Virus record (IMG/VR): IMGVR_UViG_3300028394_000045
Location: 87,645 to 151,644 of that record
Length of the DNA: 64,000 bases
Direction: 5' to 3' (one strand)
From: a virus
In this document: in pieces, positions 28,168-36,926 of the stretch
How positions within the stretch are numbered: position 1 is the stretch's first letter
How the letters are laid out: every line of letters starts with the position of its first letter
Position numbers and translations under genes: made by a program
The notes under the pieces: model-generated
The model's database searches: none
Seen by the model: only the letters and a program-made list of their open reading frames with translations
Told to the model about the DNA's origin: nothing

Positions 28168-29272
28168 GTACCGAATCATAGTGGATGAATGGGCTGAGGT
28201 TTGGGATCTACTCAAGCCCTATGCCGACGGCAGCTTCTGGCGCTGGAGTGATCTTGATCTTGATCCTGATGCAGTGTATGTTGTTGGTCGTGTGGTGCTC
28301 AAAGAGAACTGGCAATCCATAACTGACTGGGCACGAGCACATCCAGGTCGCATAGTGTTTTCCAATCCCGCCGAAGGATCGCAAACCATATTACTGCAAC
28401 TCAAACGGTTGGTGATTTCTGAACAAATAAAGTCAGGAGAGATATTGCTGCTGACGTCAGGCGATCTTGAACCAGGTTTGAACTACTGCAAGACTGATTG
28501 TTATTTCTCCAACATCGTAGAATACCTTGAAAACATCAGCGCACATGAATCGTGGTCGCAGGTGTATCACAAAACAAACAAGCCATACGACTTTTTGTTC
28601 TTGAATGGGCGACTACGTCCGCATCGTAAGTATCTCATTGATCAACTACGACAACATCAGCTGCTGGATCGTGCGCTATGGACCAACCTTGGCGATCAAG
28701 TGGAGATGAGTTGGACCAGTGCGTTAGAGACCGAACTTGTCGAGCCAGTGAGATTGTTGCCTGAACAATATGAAATACCTCGTGCTTTGCCCAACATGCA
28801 TTCATTGCCCGCAGGATTTGTCAAGCATCATTTGTTTGCCAACACCTGGGGCGATGCCATAGTCAATCCCGCAGCATACGTAGACACATCCTTTTCACTG
28901 GTCACAGAGACCATATTTGATTATCCACACACGTTCCGCACTGAGAAGATCTGGAAACCCATGATCATGTGCCATCCATTTGTGGCAGCTGCCAACCGTG
29001 GGTATTATCGAGATTTGCATGCAGCAGGGTTTGAAACATTTGGCAAATTGATTGACGAGTCATTTGATTACATAGACGATCCTACCGATCGTGCCAACAG
29101 AGTGGTCGCAGTTGTTAAAGATATATGCTATAATGGTGCTGAGGCTTTCTTGGAGGCTGCTAGAGTTACGTGTAAATACAACTATCAGCAGCTTCGTGAG
29201 CATAATAAACAAGAACGAGCCCTGCTACCCGCAAATTTACTCCAACACATTGATGACCGATCTAGAATTTAA
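28157..29272 (+). CDS. Glycosyltransferase-like protein of the TEKTxKP family (2 of 5), 371 residues
   Basis: The ATG at 28157 (MLGKYRIIVDEWAEVWDL) is preferred over 28106 because it overlaps the upstream gene by only 11 bases. FLFLNGRLRPHRKYLIDQL in the middle and TEKIWKPMIMCHPFVAAANR, then FETFGKLIDESFD, near the end are the two signatures of this family, which resembles fucosyltransferase-like GT-B proteins. The family's Arg-His (RPHR) is consistent with nucleotide-sugar phosphate binding. It lies between two closely related radical SAM genes, so it probably acts on the same product. Substrate unknown. Confidence 0.55.
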   Translation: MLGKYRIIVDEWAEVWDLLKPYADGSFWRWSDLDLDPDAVYVVGRVVLKENWQSITDWARAHPGRIVFSNPAEGSQTILLQLKRLVISEQIKSGEILLLTSGDLEPGLNYCKTDCYFSNIVEYLENISAHESWSQVYHKTNKPYDFLFLNGRLRPHRKYLIDQLRQHQLLDRALWTNLGDQVEMSWTSALETELVEPVRLLPEQYEIPRALPNMHSLPAGFVKHHLFANTWGDAIVNPAAYVDTSFSLVTETIFDYPHTFRTEKIWKPMIMCHPFVAAANRGYYRDLHAAGFETFGKLIDESFDYIDDPTDRANRVVAVVKDICYNGAEAFLEAARVTCKYNYQQLREHNKQERALLPANLLQHIDDRSRI

Positions 29273-30584
29273 GCAACAGGTGTTAGACGCCAAGAGTGCA
29301 AGTTTTTGTGCAGCAAAATGGTACAACGCTACCATCTGGTTGGGCAGTGGCATGACTACCAGTTGTCATCACCCGCCGGCCCATTTGGTGGACATTGATA
29401 AAGTCCGGGCCAACCCTAGGCTGCTGCACAATACTGATCAGAAGAAAGAAGATCGTCGCAAGATGATAGCAGGTGAACGACCCAGTGGCTGTGAGTATTG
29501 TTGGAAGATAGAAGACATGGGCAGTGATGCTGTCAGTGACAGAGTATACAAGAGTAAAATTTACCCAATAGAGTTGTTAAATGAAGCACATACCAATCCG
29601 CCTGATCAAGACTTCAACCTCCGTACCTTGGAGATTGCTTTTGACCGTACTTGTCAATTTGCTTGCAGTTATTGTAATCCTGCATTCAGTAGCACTTGGG
29701 TTCGGGACATACGCAAAAATGGACCCTATCGAGATCTTGTGTCTGATGGTCGTAATCACTTCACTCACGATCATGGCAGTAGTCAGCTTTATAGCTTCGG
29801 TGAAACCAATCCTTATGTGGAGGCGTTCTTTGCGTGGTGGGAGTCAGACCTACATCGAACCCTCCAAGAACTGAGAATAACCGGTGGCGAACCCTTGATG
29901 TCGGGCGAGACTTGGAAACTGATTGATTGGTTCCGAAACAATCCAGGGCGCAGCCAAACACGCCTGGCCATCAATTCAAACCTGGGCACAGCAGTGGATC
30001 TAGATCGATTGCTGAACAGCATCGATGGGTTAGAAGTAGATTTGTATACATCTAACGAAAGTGTAGGCCTGCAAGCAGAATACATCAGAGATGGATTAGT
30101 GTGGGATGATTGGGCCAACAATGTAGAACGCTTGCTGGATAGCAGAAAGTTCCGTGGCATACACATCATGAACACCATCAATGCATTGTGTTTGTATTCG
30201 CTGGATCAGTTCTTGGAATGCATCATGAACTGGAAAATAGAATACGGACGTGATGCTGTGAGTTTCACTCTAAACATCTTGAGATTCCCCAGCTTTCAGT
30301 CGCCCTTGGTGCTGCCCGACGAACTACGCACAATATTTCGCAAGCGGTTGGAAGTATGGCTGGACGCTTGGTGGGACAGTGAATTCTTGCATGAGCACGA
30401 AGTCAATCATGTGCAACGCTTGATTGATTATCTCGACATTGTGAAGACCCCACATTCAGAAGCATTTGACCGGCCTCAACTGCTAAATGACTTCAAGCAG
30501 TTCTACACACAATACGATCAACGTCGAGGCAAAGTCTTTAGCCTGGCATTTCCTGCACTAACCCCCTGGTATGACGCACTATGA
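29253..30584 (+). CDS. Radical SAM protein, twitch type (2 of 6), 443 residues
   Basis: The ATG at 29253 gives MTDLEFKQQVLDAKSASFCA and matches the start of the paralogue at 26800; a longer start at 29091 would run through the preceding gene. C134-QFA-C138-SY-C141 is the cluster motif and ELRITGGEPLMS the SAM-binding GGEP. GCEYCWKIEDMG gives the extra CxxC. With the gene at 26800 it shares HHPPAH/YHPPLH and LLHNTDQKK/ALHNTDHKK, so these two form a subfamily. The C-terminal part YDQRRGKVFSLAFPALTPWY is also shared (HDRRRGTDF). Duplication suggests two sequential or alternative substrates. It overlaps both neighbours. Confidence 0.8.
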   Translation: MTDLEFKQQVLDAKSASFCAAKWYNATIWLGSGMTTSCHHPPAHLVDIDKVRANPRLLHNTDQKKEDRRKMIAGERPSGCEYCWKIEDMGSDAVSDRVYKSKIYPIELLNEAHTNPPDQDFNLRTLEIAFDRTCQFACSYCNPAFSSTWVRDIRKNGPYRDLVSDGRNHFTHDHGSSQLYSFGETNPYVEAFFAWWESDLHRTLQELRITGGEPLMSGETWKLIDWFRNNPGRSQTRLAINSNLGTAVDLDRLLNSIDGLEVDLYTSNESVGLQAEYIRDGLVWDDWANNVERLLDSRKFRGIHIMNTINALCLYSLDQFLECIMNWKIEYGRDAVSFTLNILRFPSFQSPLVLPDELRTIFRKRLEVWLDAWWDSEFLHEHEVNHVQRLIDYLDIVKTPHSEAFDRPQLLNDFKQFYTQYDQRRGKVFSLAFPALTPWYDAL

Positions 30585-32299
30585 CACTAGAAGAAAAAAT
30601 AACAGAACTCAAATCTCAATTTGATATAGTTGCGATAGTTAATCTTGATCCATGGCACGATCTGCACGAACATGATAAAAAGTCTTGGATGAGAGAAACG
30701 CTTGGGCCTATATACCGAGACTCTTATCTCGACAAACAGCGTATTTTGTTTACAGTCTCGCGAGGAGGTGTATACGCAGATCAACAAAGTCTGGCAGGGC
30801 AGTTGATCACACAACTACAGCGCAGACTCAACGAAGTAGACATATCTAATTTTTTTGTTATAGTACTGACCAACGATGTAACAATACAAGAATCTTATAT
30901 TGCTCATTATCAAGAATTTTCAACCGATATGGTTCCAATGACGATTGACGTTTATTCTGTTGAAATCACGCAGCGTCGTAGACAAGATAAGATGTCTAAG
31001 AAAACAAAACTCGGTAGCTATCAATATACGCATCTAGATCCAATGAAGATTGACATTGAAGATCTTACTGAACAAGAACAATTTTTACTCACCAAAAGTT
31101 CTACATTTTGCATGTACCCTTGGATACATTTTCATGCTTATCCCACCGGGTCGGCGCACCCATGTTGCATGGCAGATATGCAATTTCCAATTGGGGATAT
31201 GAGAAAAAATACCATTAGAGAAATATGGAATCAGGAACCTCTTAAAGAAATACGCAAGCAGATGCTGAATGAACAAGCAGTAACAGCTTGTAACAGATGC
31301 TACGAACAAGAATCCACAGGATTTGTCAGTGGAAGGATGAGTGCTAATAAACATCACGGCCATCTAATCAACCGTATACATGAAACCAAACCAGATGGAA
31401 CATTAGACAGATTTGAACTGACCTACTGGGATATAAGATTCTCAAATCTTTGCAATCTCAGCTGCCGCAGTTGCGGTCACATCTTTTCAAGTTCATGGTA
31501 TAAAGACCAGGCCAAACTAGCAGGGCCTGAATGGAAAAAAACTCACAAGGTATTGAACTATGCAGGTAGATTTGAAACTGATGCATGGGATCAACTGGTA
31601 GAACATATCGAGCATGTGGAGCAAATCTACTTTGCAGGGGGCGAACCCTTGCTAATGGAAGAACATTACAAGATTCTTGATGAACTGGTTCGGCAAAAAA
31701 AGTTCAATGTTCGATTGATTTATAATACTAATTTTACACATACCAATCTCAAAGATCGGAGCGTGTTCGAATATTGGAAACTATTTGATTCTGTCAGTGT
31801 AGGCGCCAGTCTCGACGGTTCAGGGCGTTATGGAGAATACATACGTAAAGGTACCGAGTGGAACAAGATAGAACAAAATAGAATTGACATGTTAAAGATC
31901 TGCCCGGATGTAGATTTTTACATCAGCCCTACTCTTAGTATAATGAATGCGTGGCACTTGCCCGATTTTCACCGAGACTGGGTCGAGCGAGGCTTTATTA
32001 AACCTCAGGATCTCAATGTAAATATCTTACAAGACCCACCGCACTATCGAATTGATATCGCTACTGTAAAGTACAAACAACGACTACGGTTAAAATATCA
32101 AGAACATCTGGAATGGTTAGAAAAAAATCAAGATCCTCTAGAACGTGCCACTGAAGGATTTAAATCGGCTATTAATTTTATGATGGCAACAGATAACACA
32201 CATCTCATCGACACCTTTTGGCGTAAGACTCATGAACTGGATATCATACGGTCAGAAAATATTAGCGATATTATACCCGAACTTGAAGCATTAAAATGA
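30581..32299 (+). CDS. Radical SAM protein with extra N-terminal domain (3 of 6), 572 residues
   Basis: Residues 1-150 form an additional alpha/beta domain without known motifs (FDIVAIVNLDPWHDLHEHDK, then RILFTVSRGGVYADQQS). From about 170 a SPASM/twitch-like part begins with FCMYPWIHFHAYPTG, CCMAD and ACNRCYEQE, supplying cysteines for an auxiliary Fe-S cluster. The catalytic core follows with C291-NLS-C295-RS-C298 and YFAGGEPLLMEE. The opening domain makes it the longest of the six. The start overlaps the previous stop by 4 bases, as does the end with the next gene. The first domain may recruit a substrate or partner (inference). Confidence 0.8.
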   Translation: MTLEEKITELKSQFDIVAIVNLDPWHDLHEHDKKSWMRETLGPIYRDSYLDKQRILFTVSRGGVYADQQSLAGQLITQLQRRLNEVDISNFFVIVLTNDVTIQESYIAHYQEFSTDMVPMTIDVYSVEITQRRRQDKMSKKTKLGSYQYTHLDPMKIDIEDLTEQEQFLLTKSSTFCMYPWIHFHAYPTGSAHPCCMADMQFPIGDMRKNTIREIWNQEPLKEIRKQMLNEQAVTACNRCYEQESTGFVSGRMSANKHHGHLINRIHETKPDGTLDRFELTYWDIRFSNLCNLSCRSCGHIFSSSWYKDQAKLAGPEWKKTHKVLNYAGRFETDAWDQLVEHIEHVEQIYFAGGEPLLMEEHYKILDELVRQKKFNVRLIYNTNFTHTNLKDRSVFEYWKLFDSVSVGASLDGSGRYGEYIRKGTEWNKIEQNRIDMLKICPDVDFYISPTLSIMNAWHLPDFHRDWVERGFIKPQDLNVNILQDPPHYRIDIATVKYKQRLRLKYQEHLEWLEKNQDPLERATEGFKSAINFMMATDNTHLIDTFWRKTHELDIIRSENISDIIPELEALK

Positions 32300-33510
32300 A
32301 GATACCTCACGACAAATTTTGTGTATTGCCCTGGATCAGCTTAGAAGCCAGTCCAATAGGCACTGTGAGACCATGTTGTCTAGCCGATGATGAAATTGTT
32401 GATAATGACGGAAATAAATTTAAACTAGGTCAAGCTGTTTTTGATCATATACAAAATAGCGATCACATGCAACAGCTACGTGAAGAATTCTTAGCAGGTG
32501 AAAAACCACAAACTTGCCGCAAGTGTTGGAATGAAGAAAGATCAGGTCGCACTAGCAAACGCATGCACACACTGGATAGACTGAAGCATGTGCTGACAGA
32601 TGAGTCTTGGAGCTCAGATGCCAAGCCTTTGATGTTCTTGGATCTTAAATTGGGCAACATCTGCAATCTCAAATGTAGGATATGTGGCCCCTGGTCCAGC
32701 TCGCAATTTGCCAGTGAAGAGATCTCTTGGATGCCACGTGAAGAACAAAAGAGCAGCCATGCGTATGAGATGCTGAGAGCAGGAGCCTGGCCCAAAGAAA
32801 ACGATCATTTCTGGTCCGAGATCGATTTGGTGCTCACAGACATACGCTATATCGAATTCACTGGTGGCGAGCCATTCATGATTGATCAACACTTTGACAT
32901 GTTGCAAGGCATAGTGGATCGTGGCATCGCCGGTCAGGTAGAGATACACTACAACACCAATGGCACACACTACCCTGAACGTGGGGAAAATATCTGGAAG
33001 CATTTTAAAACAGTAGAAGTGGCATTTAGTATAGACGATGTGGGTGCTAGATTTGAATATCAGCGCACCAATGCGGACTGGGCAGTGGTGTTGGACACGA
33101 TTGTGAGTTTTCAATATCTCAAAGATCACATGCCTAACTTGCAGTTACAATGTTGCAGCACAGTGAATATTTTCAATGTGCGCTACCTTGATCAGCTAGC
33201 TCACTGGCTTGCATTGCAACGATTTGACTTTGTGTATTGGAACATGATGCACGATGCTTGGTATTTTAGTATAGCCACTTTGCCTGATTCTGCAAAAACA
33301 CAGATCATCTCTCACTTGGAGTCAGCAGATGTTCCTGCACAGTACCAAGATGAATTTGTACGCATAGCAGATTTCATGCGTAACGGCGCATCCACGGATG
33401 GATTCATGACCCGAATGAAGATTGCAGATCTTGACCGTAAACGCAATCAAGATTTTGAACAAACCAGTCCTGAGATGGCTGTATTGATACAATACAAAAA
33501 GAATGGCTAA
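32296..33510 (+). CDS. Radical SAM protein, twitch type (4 of 6), 404 residues
   Basis: The N-terminus has FCVLPWISLEASPIGTVRPC, CLADD and TCRKCWNEE, the same cysteine-rich auxiliary-cluster region as in its neighbours. The core has C123-NLK-C127-RI-C130 and IEFTGGEPFMIDQHF. Later, HYNTNGTHY and VAFSIDDVGARFEYQR are typical of radical SAM barrels. It is coupled to the upstream gene (ATGA) and overlaps the glycosyltransferase-like gene downstream by 8 bases. Together with 30581 and 34509 it forms a second radical SAM subfamily. The target is unknown; a peptide or sugar substrate is possible. Confidence 0.8.
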   Translation: MKIPHDKFCVLPWISLEASPIGTVRPCCLADDEIVDNDGNKFKLGQAVFDHIQNSDHMQQLREEFLAGEKPQTCRKCWNEERSGRTSKRMHTLDRLKHVLTDESWSSDAKPLMFLDLKLGNICNLKCRICGPWSSSQFASEEISWMPREEQKSSHAYEMLRAGAWPKENDHFWSEIDLVLTDIRYIEFTGGEPFMIDQHFDMLQGIVDRGIAGQVEIHYNTNGTHYPERGENIWKHFKTVEVAFSIDDVGARFEYQRTNADWAVVLDTIVSFQYLKDHMPNLQLQCCSTVNIFNVRYLDQLAHWLALQRFDFVYWNMMHDAWYFSIATLPDSAKTQIISHLESADVPAQYQDEFVRIADFMRNGASTDGFMTRMKIADLDRKRNQDFEQTSPEMAVLIQYKKNG

Positions 33511-34516
33511 GCTGGTATTTGTGTACGATCCCAATGGGGCACCAGAAGAAAACATTCGAATGATCATGCCCCTGGGCATGAACTTTGAGTTTTTTGATCC
33601 TACTATAACATACTCATCAGATACTGTGTTTTATTATGACATGTATGGCCCTGGGCATAACTGGGTCAGACAGCACTTGCAACAAGGTTATCGTGTAATA
33701 TTTGATGCCAAGAATGAACATTACATTCATTACGTCATGCATTCTGTGCTGATAGACTTCTTGCAGCATCCTGGACAAGGCTGTTTTATCATATCAGGGC
33801 ACGAGCCCAATCCCTTGCCAGGCGTTGAGATCATTGCAACCCCTTATTGGTACTGGATCATGGACCAGATAAAAATGACTCATACCAAAGTAGATCAAAT
33901 TGCTTGGCAATCAAAATCAAATAAAAAGAAATTCTTCATGAGCCTGGGAAAAAGCCGGGTGGAACGCGACTATGTATTTGACAGCCTTGGCATTCATTTA
34001 TCTGACAGTATCTATAGTTATCGAGCTCGTGGCATTGGATTGCCTGATGATTGCACTAATTCAGTATTGGTGCAACGCTATATTAATCCTGCCTGGATAC
34101 ACGACACCGCACTCACATTGGCCGTGGAAACCTATGTGGATGAGACTGCAATCACAGGCTACAGCCTGACACGTCAAGATCATTTGTTTTTGTGTGAAAA
34201 AAGCTACAAACCAATGGCAGCACAGCACCCTTTTCTCATGGTATCCACACCGGGTAACTTGGCCTACCTGCGCTCGCAAGGGTTTGAAACATTTCCTGAA
34301 TTGTTTGATGAAAGTTACGACAATGTCGTTGATTGGAAACAACGTGTGATGAATATAATCTCAGTATTGGCTGACTTTGATACATGCAGTGTCGATCAAC
34401 CTATTGTTCTACAAAAGCTGCGGCACAATCAAGCTAGATTTTTTGATAGATCAATAACAACAGATCTGGCATTTCGCACAATACAAAAACCTTTGTTTGA
34501 ATTTATAAATGCATAA
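33503..34516 (+). CDS. Glycosyltransferase-like protein of the TEKTxKP family (3 of 5), 337 residues
   Basis: The protein carries KKKFFMSLGKSRVERDYVFD in the middle and CEKSYKPMAAQHPFLMVSTP, then FETFPELFDESYDN, near the end, matching the family signatures. The N-terminal domain reads as a Rossmann-like half (AKLVFVYDPNGAPEENIRMI, then YRVIFDAKNEHYIHYVM). It overlaps radical SAM genes on both sides (8 bases each), again interleaving a transferase with radical SAM enzymes. I infer a GT-B-like sugar transferase. There is no signal peptide or membrane anchor, so it acts in the cytoplasm. The remaining C-terminus is divergent from the other members. Confidence 0.5.
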   Translation: MAKLVFVYDPNGAPEENIRMIMPLGMNFEFFDPTITYSSDTVFYYDMYGPGHNWVRQHLQQGYRVIFDAKNEHYIHYVMHSVLIDFLQHPGQGCFIISGHEPNPLPGVEIIATPYWYWIMDQIKMTHTKVDQIAWQSKSNKKKFFMSLGKSRVERDYVFDSLGIHLSDSIYSYRARGIGLPDDCTNSVLVQRYINPAWIHDTALTLAVETYVDETAITGYSLTRQDHLFLCEKSYKPMAAQHPFLMVSTPGNLAYLRSQGFETFPELFDESYDNVVDWKQRVMNIISVLADFDTCSVDQPIVLQKLRHNQARFFDRSITTDLAFRTIQKPLFEFINA

Positions 34517-35807
34517 ACCAGCAACCATGTGCCTTGCACCTTGGGTGCATACATATCTTTCTCCACAGACTGAACGACGTATGTGCTGTGCGTCAAGAGA
34601 ACCTGCGCAGAACTTTCGACAATACATCGATACTGAATCAGGTACCGGAACCTACATTCCTATAACATTAAAGCAGCATTGGAACAGCGATCACATGCGA
34701 TCAGTTCGTCGTCGCATGATGGCCGGAGAACGCTTGCCTGAATGCGAAGTGTGCAATGATCAACTGCTGAATACAGATGTATATCGCACATACTTTGACC
34801 AGCTGTTTCAACATAAATACCTGGCAATTTTAGAACAAACAGATGCGGATGGCAGAACCACCATGCAGCCGGTTAGTTGGGATTACAGATTCAGTAATCT
34901 CTGCAATTTCAAATGTAGAACTTGCGGAGACATGTTGAGCAGTAGTTGGGAATCAGAGCAAAAGACACACCACATGGTCAATTGGTCCAATCCCAAAAAC
35001 AACTGGATGCGTCCTGAGGTAAGACAACAGATCTCTCAGTTTCAAGACAGCCAAATTGAACAAGAGTTTTCGGATGCTGTGGAGCAGCACAGAGTAGAAG
35101 AAGTGTATTGGGTAGGTGGAGAGCCGTTGATGTATGAACAGCACTGGCGCTACATGCAACGCATACTAGAACTAGGAGACGGGCCAAGAGTATATGCTAG
35201 ATATAATACAAATTTATCCAGGGTGGAGTATCGTGGCATCAATCTCTATCGTGATATTTTGCCTGGGCTACGCGATTGGCAGATATGTGCAAGTCTCGAC
35301 GGCACAGGCTCAGTTGGAGAATACATTAGAACAGGCCTTGACTATGATCGATGGGTTGACAACTTCAGTCAAGCAGTTGCGATCCAACGTCACCCACGTC
35401 AGGTCAGAATTGACTTTACGCTTACTCTGCCCGGAATGTTCGAAGTTGGCCCAATTACAAAACTTGCTAGACAACTTGAAGTAGATATACTGGCCAAAGT
35501 TATCTTTAGTTTCTCTCCAGAAATCATCATGAGCCCACTGGCGCTGCCTAGACACTTGTTGGAACCTTGGTTGGATGAACTGATAGCGGATACCACAGGT
35601 GCCATGCGAGATGTGCTAGCACAATTGAAGAACCGTCCCACATTTGAAGAACAATGGCCCGACACTTATCAGCAAAGTCTTGCTCAAGGCCGTGATCGTG
35701 TGCTACAGTTAGAGCAGATAAGAACACAATCTGTGACCATGACTGATATCCTATCAGCCAGGCCAGCAGTATTAGAATGGTGGATGAACATTGACAAACT
35801 CAATTGA
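34509..35807 (+). CDS. Radical SAM protein, twitch type (5 of 6), 432 residues
   Basis: The N-terminus MCLAPWVHTYLSPQTERRMC, CASRE and ECEVCND supplies auxiliary-cluster cysteines. C132-NFK-C136-RT-C139 and VYWVGGEPLMYEQHW are the core motifs, and ASLDGTGSVGEYIRTGLDYD parallels ASLDGSGRYGEYIRKGTEWN of the protein at 30581, marking close kinship. The C-terminus has a helical tail without motifs. It ends 17 bases inside the next gene. Function is as for the other radical SAM proteins here: SAM-dependent radical chemistry on an unidentified substrate, probably one shared with the interleaved transferases. Confidence 0.8.
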   Translation: MHKPATMCLAPWVHTYLSPQTERRMCCASREPAQNFRQYIDTESGTGTYIPITLKQHWNSDHMRSVRRRMMAGERLPECEVCNDQLLNTDVYRTYFDQLFQHKYLAILEQTDADGRTTMQPVSWDYRFSNLCNFKCRTCGDMLSSSWESEQKTHHMVNWSNPKNNWMRPEVRQQISQFQDSQIEQEFSDAVEQHRVEEVYWVGGEPLMYEQHWRYMQRILELGDGPRVYARYNTNLSRVEYRGINLYRDILPGLRDWQICASLDGTGSVGEYIRTGLDYDRWVDNFSQAVAIQRHPRQVRIDFTLTLPGMFEVGPITKLARQLEVDILAKVIFSFSPEIIMSPLALPRHLLEPWLDELIADTTGAMRDVLAQLKNRPTFEEQWPDTYQQSLAQGRDRVLQLEQIRTQSVTMTDILSARPAVLEWWMNIDKLN

Positions 35808-36828
35808 AATAGATCTTCGAAGCAAAAACAATCAGATTCTGACTTTGCACATTGATGTAGAGAACAGCAGCCTTTCGCAAAAATGGTTATCTGCGTTGGA
35901 TCATTTGATCCAAAACAATTATCATCTAGAAAAAAACTACTGTTGGCTAGGATGGGCCGAAGGCGATCGAACATTGGAATATGTTTGTGAGCAGATCAAT
36001 CGAAGCATCAGAGCTATCAATTCTGCAAAATTAGGATACGTGATCCAGGATGTTTTCACACCGGAAAACACTGTGACAGATGATCTAGGAGTCTGCCAAG
36101 ACCACATGAATCAATTGCATAGATACTTCGAGGATCTTCAAGGTACCTCGGGCGCAATGAGTCCTTACTATACCCACGCGGATGATACCACGCGATGGCA
36201 TATACGACAGTTAAATCTGCTGTGTCACGAACATGAAAGTCTGGTGTTGAGTATTCGCAAATTAAAAACAGCACCTGAGTGGCGTAGGCCTTCGCAACTG
36301 ATGTGCTGGTTGCAAGCGCCAAGATTTGTATTAGATACCAAAGATTATGAATTGTTTGGCATTGAAACTATCAATAGATCATTGGGCGGCGTATATGTGG
36401 GTGTAAATAAAGCAGTGGGCAAAAATCATTGGGAAGTATTCCATGATGAAGGGCGCGACAGCCGAGTAGGCGAATTAGTTACCAGTGCATTACGGCCGCA
36501 GACTGAAGCAGCAGGGGATTTTGACATCGAATGGGCCAACGACCCTGGGTCATACCATTGGCAGATCAAGGCGCTGGCTGAGTTCAGAACATGGCTTGTA
36601 CAAAACGGATTTGACCCTGACGATAAATCATTGACAATTGGGCATCCAAAAGTAGCTCAAGTAGATTTGATTCGCAGTTTTGGTACAGTCGATCCAGATG
36701 AAATATGGCAACAATTAGCAGCTCATCAGGATGTGTATAAAATAAGGACCAGTTGTACTCAAGCTACATATGAGTATCGGTGGAGCGATGATGATTACGA
36801 ATTGCAACAAATAAGGAGTATGCGATGA
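35791..36828 (+). CDS. Conserved protein of unknown function, 345 residues, TTG start
   Basis: The frame opens at a TTG (35791) that overlaps the upstream gene by 17 bases; no better start is visible. The protein has no cysteine cluster, P-loop or DxD motif that I recognise. Notable segments are NYCWLGWAEGDRTLEYVCEQ, PEWRRPSQLMCWLQAPRFVL, and LGGVYVGVNKAVGKNHWEVF, and the second half is rich in His and Asp, compatible with metal binding. It is soluble with no signal peptide. It separates the radical SAM/transferase run from the carbamoyltransferase and is translationally linked to the mini-gene that follows (ATGA), so a pathway role is likely but undefined. Confidence 0.55.
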   Translation: MTNSIEIDLRSKNNQILTLHIDVENSSLSQKWLSALDHLIQNNYHLEKNYCWLGWAEGDRTLEYVCEQINRSIRAINSAKLGYVIQDVFTPENTVTDDLGVCQDHMNQLHRYFEDLQGTSGAMSPYYTHADDTTRWHIRQLNLLCHEHESLVLSIRKLKTAPEWRRPSQLMCWLQAPRFVLDTKDYELFGIETINRSLGGVYVGVNKAVGKNHWEVFHDEGRDSRVGELVTSALRPQTEAAGDFDIEWANDPGSYHWQIKALAEFRTWLVQNGFDPDDKSLTIGHPKVAQVDLIRSFGTVDPDEIWQQLAAHQDVYKIRTSCTQATYEYRWSDDDYELQQIRSMR

Positions 36829-36926
36829 ATTGGATTAAAAACATATGGAGCAGGATCATGCTAGAGATCCGCTATCGCAAAAAACTGCGAGAACTGCGCA
36901 AGCGAGACCCGTTTATCTACAAATGA
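36825..36926 (+). CDS. 33-residue highly basic mini-protein, ATGA-coupled on both sides
   Basis: An AAGGAG ribosome site at 36813-36818 lies 6 bases before the ATG at 36825, the best ribosome site in this part of the operon. The ATG overlaps the previous stop, and its own TGA (36924-36926) overlaps the ATG of the carbamoyltransferase. The protein begins MNWIKNIWSRIMLE and continues with an amphipathic Arg/Lys-rich helix (YRKKLRELRKRDPFIYK). Similar basic peptides ending in RDPFIY occur, in my recollection, in marine T4-like phages. It may act as a small RNA-, membrane- or protein-binding helix, or simply couple translation. Function unknown. Confidence 0.65.
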   Translation: MNWIKNIWSRIMLEIRYRKKLRELRKRDPFIYK

